DNA of 45,053 bases from Bacteroidales bacterium (lineage in GTDB: Bacteria; Bacteroidota; Bacteroidia; Bacteroidales; F082): NCBI GenBank assembly GCA_017616735.1, contig JAFZXP010000058.1, positions 1 to 45,053 on the forward strand, written 5' to 3'. Every line of letters begins with the position of its first letter. The first letter of the stretch is position 1. Shown here one piece after another: positions 15,303-23,919 of this stretch. A program made the position numbers and the translations under genes. The notes below the pieces were generated by a model. It had not been told where the DNA came from and ran no database searches. It was given only the letters and a program-made list of their open reading frames with translations.

Positions 15303-15917
15303 TTAAAAATAAATATAAACCAATAAAAATCCAATGCCAAGGCCCACAGCGCCGAAAATCAAATACCACATCAGCTTCTGCAAAGGCGACGCATCAGGCT
15401 CCAACGATTTATCAATCTTATGTTTAGGCAAGACGTCGCCCACAGCAAACTCGCATTTTCCGGCTTCGTCCAGCTGACCAATCTGAGGCTCTTCGAAAGC
15501 CATTCCCGAATCTTTCACAGGTTTGGCATGACCTTTAAAATAATACTCCACGCAATAGTCATTCTCAAGCAGAATCACCACGCCGGTATTGTCCTCATCG
15601 GTCGATTTGGCGAATATCTTGGCTCGGCGACCATAGTTCTGCTTCAACAGAATCTCATTATCGTCGACAGTAAGATATGCCGCGACATCATCAGTTGACG
15701 TCGTCTCCTTCAGGGCCGATGTCAGATAAATCACCAAAAGGCTCACCGCCAAGGTGCTCAAATCGTCGTGCAGACCAATAACAACTTGATTATCAGTCGT
15801 TTCATAGAAAGCAAATGTTACATCCTGATTAAAGGAATGCGGATACAGTTTCACCCATTCTTTTACCAATCCGACGACTTCGTCTTTTGAAAGACCGTTA
15901 ACTTTTATATAATCCAT
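15303..15917 (-). CDS. tail-anchored protein of unknown function
   Basis: A 204-residue protein without a signal peptide. The N-terminal three quarters are soluble and acidic; residues about 180-203 form a single hydrophobic segment at the extreme C terminus, so it is probably tail-anchored in the inner membrane and faces the cytoplasm. Its start shares one base with the stop of the flavin reductase gene (TAATG) and its stop directly abuts the tilS start, so translation of the three is coupled. I recognise no domain. Confidence 0.7.
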   Translation of the reverse strand: MDYIKVNGLSKDEVVGLVKEWVKLYPHSFNQDVTFAFYETTDNQVVIGLHDDLSTLAVSLLVIYLTSALKETTSTDDVAAYLTVDDNEILLKQNYGRRAKIFAKSTDEDNTGVVILLENDYCVEYYFKGHAKPVKDSGMAFEEPQIGQLDEAGKCEFAVGDVLPKHKIDKSLEPDASPLQKLMWYLIFGAVGLGIGFLLVYIYF

Positions 15918-16498
15918 TACTTTTTTCTTTTATGCTGAATTTTTTCGACCGAAAAACCGAATTTACCTATTTTTTCACCGAGAGTGTAGTATTTGCCATG
16001 CGAATATGTTATCAAATCGGCCTGATTAAGCTGGAAAAGCCCAGTGCTGGGATCAAAATATTTCTCATCTCCGTTAACAGCCACCACTTCGGCAATAAAC
16101 ATGTCGTGCGAGCCCAACTCCTTAATTTCCACCACCTTGCACTCGATATTAAGCGGCGATTCGGCTATCAGCGGCGCTTTTACCACCTGAGCCGGCTCAG
16201 GAGTAAGATGCATCTCCTTGAACTTGTCGTGATCTCTTCCCGAGCGCACCCCACACCAATCGGTAGCCTTAGCCAAAGCATCGGTTGTGAGATTTATCAC
16301 AAATTCTTTGGTACGGGAAATAATCGGATGCGAGTGACGGTCTTTTCTTATCGAAACATAACACATTGGAGGGTCGGAGCAAATCGTTCCCGTCCAAGCC
16401 ACCGTGATAATGTTGTAAGTCTCGGGGCTGTCGCCGCACGAAACCATCACCACCGGCAGCGGGTAAATCATTGTACCTGGTTTGAATGTCTTTTTCAT
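15917..16498 (-). CDS. flavin reductase family protein
   Basis: The 193-residue protein matches the FMN-binding split-barrel flavin reductase group. KKTFKPGTM, PLPVVMVSCG and ITVAWTGTICSDPPMCYVSI form the N-terminal half, with the FMN-contact region TDWCGVRSGRDHDKF (about residues 93-107). Typical members reduce flavin or act as small FMN oxidoreductases; the substrate is unknown. I take the ATG at 16498: the family begins at MKK, and a promoter box ends only four bases upstream (16503), so longer versions starting at 16633 would lie outside the transcript and run into the korB terminator. It heads the unit with the tail-anchored gene and tilS. Confidence 0.85.
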   Translation of the reverse strand: MKKTFKPGTMIYPLPVVMVSCGDSPETYNIITVAWTGTICSDPPMCYVSIRKDRHSHPIISRTKEFVINLTTDALAKATDWCGVRSGRDHDKFKEMHLTPEPAQVVKAPLIAESPLNIECKVVEIKELGSHDMFIAEVVAVNGDEKYFDPSTGLFQLNQADLITYSHGKYYTLGEKIGKFGFSVEKIQHKRKK

Positions 16499-16502
16499 GG
16501 TG

Positions 16503-16510
16503 CAAAAATA
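16503..16510 (-). promoter_or_regulatory. -7 box of a near-leaderless transcript (flavin reductase)
   Basis: On the minus strand, TATTTTTG-CACC-ATG. With transcription starting about three bases after the box, the mRNA would begin one or two bases before the start codon. No -33 TTTG is obvious; the korB terminator occupies that region. Confidence 0.55.
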
Positions 16511-16542
16511 AAAAAATCCCGTCAATACAGACGGGATTTTTC
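16511..16542. terminator. terminator of korAB
   Basis: AAAAATCCCGTC, six-base loop, GACGGGATTTTT: a perfect 12-base stem with A and T flanks, 15 bases past the korB stop. It insulates korAB from the flavin reductase promoter. Confidence 0.88.
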
Positions 16543-16556
16543 GAAATTGTTGATTA

Positions 16557-17585
16557 TTAGATAGTCCAGGTCGAGCCGCTGTTGAGCAGATCGTCCATGT
16601 TCTTAATCTTCGAGTTGGCTTGCTCGTTGGCAATCACTTCCATCAAGCTGTCGTTGAAGGTTGGAGCCTTAACGTCACGAATCACGCCGATAGCCACCGG
16701 GTAATATGGAGGCATCATGTGGGCGAGCATCATGTGGATACCGGTATCCTCGGTTGTCTTGTCGTGCACAAGGATATCTTTTTCTGTGATGCCGTCCTGG
16801 CCGATTGTCACCACTTCGAGACGGTTGTTGCGCAGCACAAGACCTTTATCGCGGTTCTTACCGAAAATGAGAGGTTTGCCGTGTTCGCACTTCACCTGCA
16901 TATCGTCGCGGACGTCTTTGCCTGTGATGTTCTCATGAACACCGTTCGAGAAAATCATGCAGTTTTGAAGAACCTCTGTCACAGCAATGCCGTTGTGTTT
17001 ATACGACTCCATGAAAATCTCGGTGAGTTCCTTCGGATTCACATCAACTCCACGTGCGAAGAATGTTGCCTTTGCACCGATGGCGAGTTCGCCTGGGTTG
17101 AACGGATCCTCGTATGTGCCTTGAGGTGAGGTCTTTGTCTTGGTGCCACGGAATGTGCACGGTGAGAACTGACCTTTGGTCATACCGTAAATACGGTTGT
17201 TGAACAGCACAAGATTGATGTCGATATTACGACGGCAGGCATGGATGAAGTGGTTACCACCGATAGCTGTGCAGTCACCGTCACCGGTAATCATCCACAC
17301 AGACAGGTTCGGATTGGCCAACTTGACACCTGTTGCGGCAGCTGCTGCACGACCGTGAATGCTATGGAATCCATAGGTATTCATGTAGTATGGGAAACGT
17401 GACGAGCAACCGATACCTGACACTACCACGATATCTTCTTTCTTCTTTCCAAGTTTAGGAAACACATCCTGTATGGCTTTCAGGATAGCGTGGTCACCGC
17501 AGCCCGGGCACCATTTCACCACCTGATCGCTAGCGAAATCTTCTTTAGTCAGCATGACTTCCTGATTTTCTGTATTCTCTTTCAT
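16557..17585 (-). CDS. korB: 2-oxoacid:ferredoxin oxidoreductase, beta subunit (KorB type)
   Basis: This is the thiamine-diphosphate subunit. CPGCGDH (C26, C29) and a further cysteine in SGIGCSSRFPYY ligate an iron-sulfur cluster, and GDGDCTAIGGNH with the later FNNRIYGMTKGQ is the TPP-Mg motif. The length of 342 residues fits KorB of 2-oxoglutarate:ferredoxin oxidoreductase, which makes succinyl-CoA or runs the reverse carboxylation. Related enzymes for pyruvate or branched-chain oxoacids cannot be fully excluded. The gene is 7 bases after korA and ends at a strong terminator. Confidence 0.9.
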   Translation of the reverse strand: MKENTENQEVMLTKEDFASDQVVKWCPGCGDHAILKAIQDVFPKLGKKKEDIVVVSGIGCSSRFPYYMNTYGFHSIHGRAAAAATGVKLANPNLSVWMITGDGDCTAIGGNHFIHACRRNIDINLVLFNNRIYGMTKGQFSPCTFRGTKTKTSPQGTYEDPFNPGELAIGAKATFFARGVDVNPKELTEIFMESYKHNGIAVTEVLQNCMIFSNGVHENITGKDVRDDMQVKCEHGKPLIFGKNRDKGLVLRNNRLEVVTIGQDGITEKDILVHDKTTEDTGIHMMLAHMMPPYYPVAIGVIRDVKAPTFNDSLMEVIANEQANSKIKNMDDLLNSGSTWTI

Positions 17586-17592
17586 AGTAGTG

Positions 17593-19434
17593 TTATTTTA
17601 GAAGGTCATTAAACTTGTTTTCCAGTTCGGCAATTGTGAATGGCAAACCCTGTACCTTATTGAATTGCTCGCAACGGTACTCTGGGAAGTTCATGCGCAG
17701 ATACTTGGCGAACTGTCCACGGTTGATTTCGCAGACCACAATCTTCTTATGGCCTTTAAGCACTTCTTCGGTGTTGCGTGGCAGAGGCATGATGTAGTCG
17801 AAGTGAGCGTGAGCAATGCTCTTACCCTCTTCAATCATCTTTTCGACAGCTGTACGCATTGTACCGAATGTGCCGCCCCAGCTGACAACCAAAAGATCGG
17901 CGTTCTTGTCGCCGTAAACTTCCTGCAGCGGAATATCGTTGGCTACGCGGTTGACTTTCTCCTCGCGGAGTTCAGTCATAATCTGGTGGTTTTCAGGGTT
18001 GGTCGAGAGGTTACCTTTGCCATTTTCCTTCTCGAGACCGCCTACACGGTGACGCAATCCAGGTGTGCCCGGGATAGCCCATTCACGGCGGAGCCATTTC
18101 TCGTCACGACGGAATGGCTGATACTCAGGATCGTTGGCTTTTGCCAGCGGAGGTGTGATGGTTGGAAGGTCAGCCATACGTGGGATGCGGAACACTTCAG
18201 AACCGTTACCGAGCGAACCGTCGCTGAGCATGATAACAGGAGTCATGTGCTCGAGAGCGATACGTGCGGCTTCGAAAGCTGTGTAGAAGCATCCAGCTGA
18301 ACTGCGTGATGCGATAACTACCAACGGAGCGTCGCCGTTACGGCCGTAGAGAGCCTGCAAGAGGTCGCTCTGCTCCATCTTGGTTGGCAAACCTGTTGAA
18401 GGGCCGCCACGCTGCACGTCGATGATAACCAACGGAAGCTCTGTCATCACTGCAAGGCCCATAGCCTCACTCTTCAGTGAAAGACCAGGACCTGATGTTG
18501 TTGTCACTGCCAGGCAGCCAGTGTAAGCTGCTCCGATTGACGACATGATACCGGCGATTTCGTCTTCAGCCTGATAAGCCTTGACGTTGAGGTTTTTGTA
18601 CTTTGTAAGCTCGGCAAGAATGTCGGTGGCTGGGGTGATAGGATATGAACCGAGGAAGAGCGGACGACCCGATTTCTCTGCAGCGGCCATCAATCCCCAT
18701 GCAGCGGCTGTGTTACCAGTGATATTGCGATATTTACCTTTTTCGAGGTTGGCAGCTTCAACACGATATGTATTGGTGAAGAGCTCCCATGTGTCGGCAT
18801 AGTGATAACCGGCATCCAGAACTGTGCGGTTAGCTTTGATAACCTGATCTTTACCTTTGAACTTGGTCTCGAAATATGCGTAAACTGTGTCCAAACTGCG
18901 GTTGAAGAGGTACATGACAATACCGAGAGCGAACATGTTCTTCGATTTGAGCATCGACTTGTTGTCCATGCCGAAATCTTTCAAAGCCTCTTTTGTGAGC
19001 TCTGAAATAGGAGCCTTCACAACCTGATAGTCGGCAAGTGTGCCGTCGACTGTCGGATCGGCTGTGTAACCGGCTTTCTCCAAAGACTTGTCGGTGATTG
19101 AGTCGGTGTCGATGATAATGATTGTACCTGAACGCAGCCAACGCATATTAGCTTTGATTGAGGCAGGGTTCATTGCGACCAAAACGTCGCAAAGGTCACC
19201 AGTGGTGTGAACAGGTTTGTGTCCGAAATGCACCTGGAAACCAGACACGCCGGCCACTGTGCCTTGAGGTGGACGAATCTCCGCCGGATAATCCGGGAAT
19301 GTGGCAAAGTCGTTACCTGCAAAGGCTGTGGAATCCGAGAAAAGGTTTCCTGTCAGCTGCATACCGTCACCAGAGTCACCCGCAAAACGAATGACAACGT
19401 GTTCAAGTTCTACAACTTTTGTTTTGTTAGCCAT
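17593..19434 (-). CDS. korA: 2-oxoacid:ferredoxin oxidoreductase, alpha subunit (gamma-alpha fusion, KorA type)
   Basis: A 613-residue fusion. The N-terminal gamma domain (about residues 10-200) has FAGDSGDGMQ and PDYPAEIRPPQGTVAGVSGFQ; the alpha domain starts near residue 240 with GSYPITPATD (262-271) and continues through the TTSGPGLSLKSEA block. This arrangement is typical of KorA in anaerobic Bacteroidota. No ferredoxin domain is present, so electrons must leave via a separate carrier; a 2[4Fe-4S] ferredoxin gene diverges 226 bases away. A TAACTTTG box lies about 80 bases upstream. Confidence 0.9.
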   Translation of the reverse strand: MANKTKVVELEHVVIRFAGDSGDGMQLTGNLFSDSTAFAGNDFATFPDYPAEIRPPQGTVAGVSGFQVHFGHKPVHTTGDLCDVLVAMNPASIKANMRWLRSGTIIIIDTDSITDKSLEKAGYTADPTVDGTLADYQVVKAPISELTKEALKDFGMDNKSMLKSKNMFALGIVMYLFNRSLDTVYAYFETKFKGKDQVIKANRTVLDAGYHYADTWELFTNTYRVEAANLEKGKYRNITGNTAAAWGLMAAAEKSGRPLFLGSYPITPATDILAELTKYKNLNVKAYQAEDEIAGIMSSIGAAYTGCLAVTTTSGPGLSLKSEAMGLAVMTELPLVIIDVQRGGPSTGLPTKMEQSDLLQALYGRNGDAPLVVIASRSSAGCFYTAFEAARIALEHMTPVIMLSDGSLGNGSEVFRIPRMADLPTITPPLAKANDPEYQPFRRDEKWLRREWAIPGTPGLRHRVGGLEKENGKGNLSTNPENHQIMTELREEKVNRVANDIPLQEVYGDKNADLLVVSWGGTFGTMRTAVEKMIEEGKSIAHAHFDYIMPLPRNTEEVLKGHKKIVVCEINRGQFAKYLRMNFPEYRCEQFNKVQGLPFTIAELENKFNDLLK

Positions 19435-19514
19435 AGGAATTTGAATTTAATTTATTGTATTTTAATGACTTAGATAATACTCTTATGAAATATGAATGTT
19501 ATCGAAATTTTGTG

Positions 19515-19522
19515 CAAAGTTA
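19515..19522 (-). promoter_or_regulatory. -7 promoter box of korAB
   Basis: TAACTTTG on the minus strand, followed by a leader of about 77 bases. The upstream region is A/T-rich without a clear TTTG. Confidence 0.55.
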
Positions 19523-19600
19523 AGGATATATTTTTATATAAAAAAATAAAATGCCATAAAAATTTAACCGTTCAATAATAAAAAAATATTTTCTAAAAAT

Positions 19601-19632
19601 TTTGCTATGTATCGGAAAAACCTATATCTTTG
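19601..19632 (+). promoter_or_regulatory. promoter of the ferredoxin gene
   Basis: TTTG at 19601-19604, 20 bases, TATCTTTG at 19625-19632: a textbook Bacteroidota promoter, giving a leader of about 25 bases. Confidence 0.8.
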
Positions 19633-19660
19633 CAGAAAATTTCTAAACAAATTTAAAATT

Positions 19661-19828
19661 ATGGCATACAAAATTTTAGACAGCTGTGTTGCTTGCGGTA
19701 CTTGCATCGACGAGTGCCCAGTCGGCGCTATTTCAGAAGGTAGCATCTATTCAATCAACGCTGATAACTGCGTTTCATGCGGCACATGCGCAAGCGTTTG
19801 CCCTAACGAAGCTATCGTTGAGGACTAA
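19661..19828 (+). CDS. 2[4Fe-4S] ferredoxin
   Basis: A 55-residue clostridial-type ferredoxin with two complete cluster motifs: C9, C12, C15, C19-Pro and C37, C40, C43, C47-Pro. It is a small cytoplasmic low-potential electron carrier. The start at 19661 follows the promoter; an in-frame ATG at 19607 lies upstream of the likely transcription start and would add a non-family N terminus. Divergent position beside korAB makes it a good candidate acceptor for that enzyme. It ends at a strong terminator. Confidence 0.95.
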   Translation: MAYKILDSCVACGTCIDECPVGAISEGSIYSINADNCVSCGTCASVCPNEAIVED

Positions 19829-19848
19829 TACACACAGTGTGTTAATGC

Positions 19849-19880
19849 AAAAAATGGTCGGCAATCGCCGACCATTTTTT
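19849..19880. terminator. bidirectional terminator between ferredoxin and GH2 genes
   Basis: AAAAAATGGTCGGC, AATC loop, GCCGACCATTTTTT: a perfect 14-base stem. It serves the ferredoxin gene (plus) and the nine-gene operon (minus), whose last stop codon touches the stem edge at 19879. Confidence 0.9.
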
Positions 19881-21687
19881 ATTTCTTGAAATAATTGGAA
19901 ATCTTGAGGTTTATCTCGCGAATCCGTTCTTCGTTAAGCTTAATCACTTCCCTATCGTATGTCATCAAACCATTGAGCTCGACTTCGCAGTCGGTGGTTT
20001 GGGTGTACACCGCCGCCGAGAATCCGCGTGGAATCAGATTAAGAAGTTTGTTAGCGTATTCCACGTAGGTATCAGTGACTTTTTCTTCGGTATCATATTC
20101 CACATAGCCCCAACCTTTTGAAGGAACCCATGTGTGGCCCTCGACTTTTCTGCCGATTCCGCCGTATTCGCCAAGTACATTGGCTCGTGATGCGTCGTAG
20201 AAATACATATCTGGGTCAGGATAGTTGTGAATATCCAAGATATCGCCCACTGGATAGTGGTTACCGCCTGATGCTGGATTCACCAAGCGTGAAGGGTCGT
20301 AACTCTTAGTCCACTCAACGATTTCTGGAGTTTTGAATTGTCCCCACGACTCGTTGAACGGCACCCAAACGCCTATCGAAGGCACGGAATAGAGATAATC
20401 GATGATTTCTTTCCATTCTTTCTTGTATGTCGCCTCAGATGCGGCATCACGTCTGCTCAAAGCGCCGTCAAAATAACGGTCTGTCACCCAGCCCGGACCG
20501 CGACCGCCCGACGGCATGTCCTGCCACACGATGACTCCCAAGCGGTCGCAATGGTAGTACCATCGTGCAGGCTCTACCTTGACATGTTTGCGTATCATGT
20601 TATAGCCGAAATCCTTGGTTTTCTGGACATCGTAAGCGAGTGCCTCGTCGCACGGAGCGGTGTAGAGACCATCGCACCACCAGCCCTGATCGAGCGGGCC
20701 GAACATGAAAATCGGCTCGTTGTTGAGCATCAGGCGCACTATGCCGTTTTCGTCTTTCGCGGTGCTGAATTTGCGCATCGCAAAGTAACATCTAACCCAG
20801 TCAACCTCCTTATTACCTTGATACATAGTGATATTCATTTCATAAAGGAACGGATAATCGGGTGACCACAGCTTCGCATCAGCAGGCATCGGAACCTCAA
20901 TGTCCTCTCCATTTATTGAATAGGCTTTTGCCACATCTGTAAACAATTCCGACACAAGAACTTCAATCTTAGTATCAGCAGAAACATCAGTGATTTCAGG
21001 TTTAACAATAACCCTATGATTATCAATATCCGGCACAATTTTCAAATCAGCAATATGATTCTCGTTGACTGGCTCGAGCCAAACCGTCTGCCAAATACCA
21101 GTGACAGGAGTGTACCAGATTCCATGAGGTTTCACATGCTGTTTGCCGCAAGGCTGCTCGCCTTGATCTGTCGGATCCCATACTCGAACTTTCAGAACAT
21201 TGCCTTTTTTCTTCAAAGCTTGAGTAATATCCATTGAGAATGGAGTGTAACCGCCAGTATGCGAACCGACTTTAATATCATTCACCCAGACATCGCACTT
21301 CCAATCGACAGCGCCGAAATTCAACATAATGCGTTTGCCATTCCATTTTGATGGAACTTCAAATTCACGCTGATACCAGAGTTCATTGTCTTTCCCGACA
21401 TATTTCTGCACTCCCGAAAGCGATGATTCAACGCAAAACGGCACCAAAACCTTGCCATCAAATTCTTCAACCATTTGTCCTTTTGGACGAATCGCATAAT
21501 CCCATAAGCCATTGAGGTTCATCCAATCGACACGCTCCATCTGTGGACGCGGATATTCCTGCCAAACGTTTTCAGGCGTGACTTTAGAGGCCCAACGGGT
21601 TTTCAAGCTATCTCCTGCGGGAGCATATTGAGCCGCCATAGTTAATCCACTGATTAACAGGCAAATAACAGTAATAAGTTTTTTCAT
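19879..21687 (-). CDS. glycoside hydrolase family 2 protein, secreted
   Basis: A 602-residue protein with a signal peptide (residues 1-19, ending TMAAQ). The order is sugar-binding jelly roll (about 45-205), immunoglobulin-like domain (210-305) and TIM barrel (310-600). The acid/base Glu is E446 in PFNESWGQ and the nucleophile is probably E507 in LGEYGG. Family 2 covers beta-galactosidase, beta-mannosidase and beta-glucuronidase activities; the sequence does not tell me which. It is last in a run of nine close genes, 4 bases after DUF2490, with no SusC/SusD pair nearby, so it is not part of a classic polysaccharide-utilisation locus. Confidence 0.88.
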   Translation of the reverse strand: MKKLITVICLLISGLTMAAQYAPAGDSLKTRWASKVTPENVWQEYPRPQMERVDWMNLNGLWDYAIRPKGQMVEEFDGKVLVPFCVESSLSGVQKYVGKDNELWYQREFEVPSKWNGKRIMLNFGAVDWKCDVWVNDIKVGSHTGGYTPFSMDITQALKKKGNVLKVRVWDPTDQGEQPCGKQHVKPHGIWYTPVTGIWQTVWLEPVNENHIADLKIVPDIDNHRVIVKPEITDVSADTKIEVLVSELFTDVAKAYSINGEDIEVPMPADAKLWSPDYPFLYEMNITMYQGNKEVDWVRCYFAMRKFSTAKDENGIVRLMLNNEPIFMFGPLDQGWWCDGLYTAPCDEALAYDVQKTKDFGYNMIRKHVKVEPARWYYHCDRLGVIVWQDMPSGGRGPGWVTDRYFDGALSRRDAASEATYKKEWKEIIDYLYSVPSIGVWVPFNESWGQFKTPEIVEWTKSYDPSRLVNPASGGNHYPVGDILDIHNYPDPDMYFYDASRANVLGEYGGIGRKVEGHTWVPSKGWGYVEYDTEEKVTDTYVEYANKLLNLIPRGFSAAVYTQTTDCEVELNGLMTYDREVIKLNEERIREINLKISNYFKK

Positions 21688-21691
21688 GGTT

Positions 21692-22414
21692 TTATCGTTT
21701 GTAGCGCCATCCTATGCCGAAATAAATCGTACGTACTTGGTCGCTGTTGATATATACGTCTTTGTAATCTCTAATAAAAACTGAAAGATACTGATATCGG
21801 GTAATACGATAATCGATATTGCCAACAAAAAGCATGCTTTCCAAAAACAGCTTGTTGTCATTATCCAACTCCGAGCACAATTCCCCCGAAACCCCATATT
21901 TCCAACGGCTTCCTTTCATATGATAATCAATCGATAGTCTGTTACGCCACACATGCTGAATCATTAAGTTGTAATAGCCTGTGGTTTCGTCGCGTCCCAT
22001 CATCTGATAACGGGTTCTGAATGCGAATTCCCAGTTTCTGAATGGATATTTGTATGTGATGTTGAATGACAATCGGCCTCTGTTACGGTAGATATGATTG
22101 TCGGTATATCTGTTAATGAAATCGAAATAAACGCCCAACTTCAGGCCTTCAAGCATATTACGTTTGAACTTGTAATCTACTCCAACTGAGGTTTTCGACC
22201 GTGAATATTGTGAAAAATCGTGGTCGAAACGCAAATCTTCCTTCACATTTACATCCCAATGGTCGCCAAAGCCATGCTGATATTCAGCCGTCAGCATTCC
22301 GGCGAAATCGGTCGAATTTTGAGCGGTTAATGTCAAACCAAACAATAAAATGATTGTAAGGGCAAATAATGATTTGCCCCAACGAACAATTTTATTGGGT
22401 AACATCATTTTCAT
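21692..22414 (-). CDS. DUF2490-type outer-membrane protein
   Basis: A 240-residue secreted protein with a signal peptide (about residues 1-31, ending LTAQ). The remainder is a series of amphipathic strands with DUF2490-like features: DFAGMLTAEYQHGF near the start, WRNRLSIDYHM in the middle and the ending IYFGIGWRYKR. It is probably an outer-membrane barrel. It begins 1 base after the DUF4956 stop and ends 4 bases before the GH2 gene. Function is unknown. Confidence 0.78.
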   Translation of the reverse strand: MKMMLPNKIVRWGKSLFALTIILLFGLTLTAQNSTDFAGMLTAEYQHGFGDHWDVNVKEDLRFDHDFSQYSRSKTSVGVDYKFKRNMLEGLKLGVYFDFINRYTDNHIYRNRGRLSFNITYKYPFRNWEFAFRTRYQMMGRDETTGYYNLMIQHVWRNRLSIDYHMKGSRWKYGVSGELCSELDNDNKLFLESMLFVGNIDYRITRYQYLSVFIRDYKDVYINSDQVRTIYFGIGWRYKR

Positions 22415-22415
22415 C

Positions 22416-23144
22416 TTATTGAAAATCTTTCAGTTTTGTGACACTGTTAATTGTATTATGCGTCTTCGAAAACGGTTTGTATGTCACCTTCACAAACGCC
22501 ACATCGCGCAAAAAATCGATATGCCCGACCTCAACTTCTGTGATGTCGAGACCCGTTCTCTCCTTCAAATCGGCAATAAGTTCCGCCTCGCGACCATGTT
22601 TGACATTCTCAATCTTATCGTAAAGAACGATTTTTGTCTCAGTGCGTTTTCTTGTGATAAGGCCGCTCTCAAACAGCCATATCGACATGATAAACAACAG
22701 GTTAGTGACACCGAGCTCGAGATAACTCACCGTAAGCGCCAAACCATTGATAATTGAGATGCCGATGATGATGAAAAGATACGTCATCTCGCGCACCTTC
22801 AGGGTTTCCGTTCGATAACGAATCATTCCGAAGATGGCAAAGAGCCCCAATGCGAAGCTTATCGCCATCTTCATGTTGTCCATCTGAATGATTAGCAGGA
22901 AAATAGTGACCGCGAAGAGCATGAAAGTGAAATAATAGTCGTTGCGGCGGCTTTTCGGGTAGTAAAAACATCTCACGATGACCCAGCACACCATAAAGTG
23001 GAATGCGAAACGCAGCAAAAGCGTCCACAAACTGGTCATGTCGTAAAGCGGCACGCCCAGAAATCCTGTCTCAAAAGCTGCTCCGCCGAATTCGCGGGCT
23101 ATATCAGGATCAAACTCCTGCTGCATCATTTGAAGTAATAGCAT
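22416..23144 (-). CDS. DUF4956 inner-membrane protein
   Basis: A 242-residue protein with about four membrane segments between residues 40 and 165 and a soluble C-terminal tail. The conserved core SFALGLFAIFGMIRYRTETL identifies DUF4956. These proteins are often encoded next to VTC-domain proteins, and that is so here: its start lies 35 bases inside the end of the VTC gene. An internal ATG at 23129 is an alternative start with a 20-base overlap. A role as membrane partner of the VTC protein is inference. Confidence 0.85.
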   Translation of the reverse strand: MLLLQMMQQEFDPDIAREFGGAAFETGFLGVPLYDMTSLWTLLLRFAFHFMVCWVIVRCFYYPKSRRNDYYFTFMLFAVTIFLLIIQMDNMKMAISFALGLFAIFGMIRYRTETLKVREMTYLFIIIGISIINGLALTVSYLELGVTNLLFIMSIWLFESGLITRKRTETKIVLYDKIENVKHGREAELIADLKERTGLDITEVEVGHIDFLRDVAFVKVTYKPFSKTHNTINSVTKLKDFQ

Positions 23145-23919
23145 ATTCTCTTAATTTTTTTAATTTTTCAAGCTTAATGATTTTCTTTTTAAAACGGTTT
23201 TGTTTCAAAGTTTTGTCGGTCAAAGCCCTGCCGATGCAATACTTGCTGATACTCAAAGGCTTAACCCTCAAATCGAAAAGCGTTTTCTGAAAAAACGATT
23301 CGCATTGACCGTCACGCTTCAGCTCGATGATTACCAGCGGCGCTATACCGCACTCGTTGCCATTCTCAAAATTATGAAACCTCACGTTGAAGTCGATGGT
23401 TATGCGTTCAGTCTTGCCCTTGTTGACCACCGTGACACGCTCAAAAGCGGTTGAAAGTTTCTTTACAAACCCGTCAAAATCGTATGTCGGCAACTGATTC
23501 TCAACAAATTCACGTGTGGCGGCATCCGACTTCAGGTCGGCAAAAACGCCCTCTCCCACTTCAATACGTTTTTTCTTGGTGCGTCCGTGATTGTTCTTAT
23601 GCTTAACCTCGCAGAAATAAGTGCCTGTATCAACATAATTTCTGACACGGAGTTTGTCGCGTTTCAGTTTCTTATCCTGATGTATGATATACATGTGGTT
23701 GTCGGCGGTGTCGTAATAAACGCTATCGTATGCTGATATGCGCTTGCCGTCGATTTCCTGCACGTAATACTCATCTTTTATCAATTCAAACAGTTTGTTG
23801 ACCGTCAGGTCGTCGGCTACATATTTGGTGTCGATGCGGTTCATCATCTTGACGGCGCTCATGTCATCAAGACTGATGGGTTCCATCACGTTCAATATGT
23901 CATCCAACGGCTTCATCAA
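23110..23919 (-). CDS. VTC-domain protein (polyphosphate-polymerase-like)
   Basis: A 269-residue cytoplasmic protein matching the VTC/triphosphate-tunnel fold. Charged tunnel strands appear in order: NRIDTKYV (about residues 27-34), SVYYDT, KLKRDKLRVRNY, CEVKHK, RITIDFNVRF and VIIELKRDG. In eukaryotic Vtc4 this domain makes polyphosphate from ATP; the bacterial homologues are less studied. It overlaps the preceding small secreted-protein gene by 4 bases (ATGA) and DUF4956 by 35. No CotH kinase gene, a frequent partner elsewhere, is in this window. Confidence 0.87.
   Translation of the reverse strand: MMKPLDDILNVMEPISLDDMSAVKMMNRIDTKYVADDLTVNKLFELIKDEYYVQEIDGKRISAYDSVYYDTADNHMYIIHQDKKLKRDKLRVRNYVDTGTYFCEVKHKNNHGRTKKKRIEVGEGVFADLKSDAATREFVENQLPTYDFDGFVKKLSTAFERVTVVNKGKTERITIDFNVRFHNFENGNECGIAPLVIIELKRDGQCESFFQKTLFDLRVKPLSISKYCIGRALTDKTLKQNRFKKKIIKLEKLKKLREYAITSNDAAGV

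Noticed and set aside
15932-16564. Plus-strand reading frame opposite the flavin reductase
   Set aside because: It is antisense to a family-matched gene and runs through the korB terminator.
19435-19660. A riboswitch in the korA-ferredoxin gap
   Set aside because: The gap is A/T-rich with two promoters and no sizeable conserved stem.
19879-21687. The GH2 gene as part of a polysaccharide-utilisation locus
   Set aside because: No SusC/SusD pair, sensor or other carbohydrate enzyme lies nearby; its neighbours belong to the VTC/DUF4956 run.
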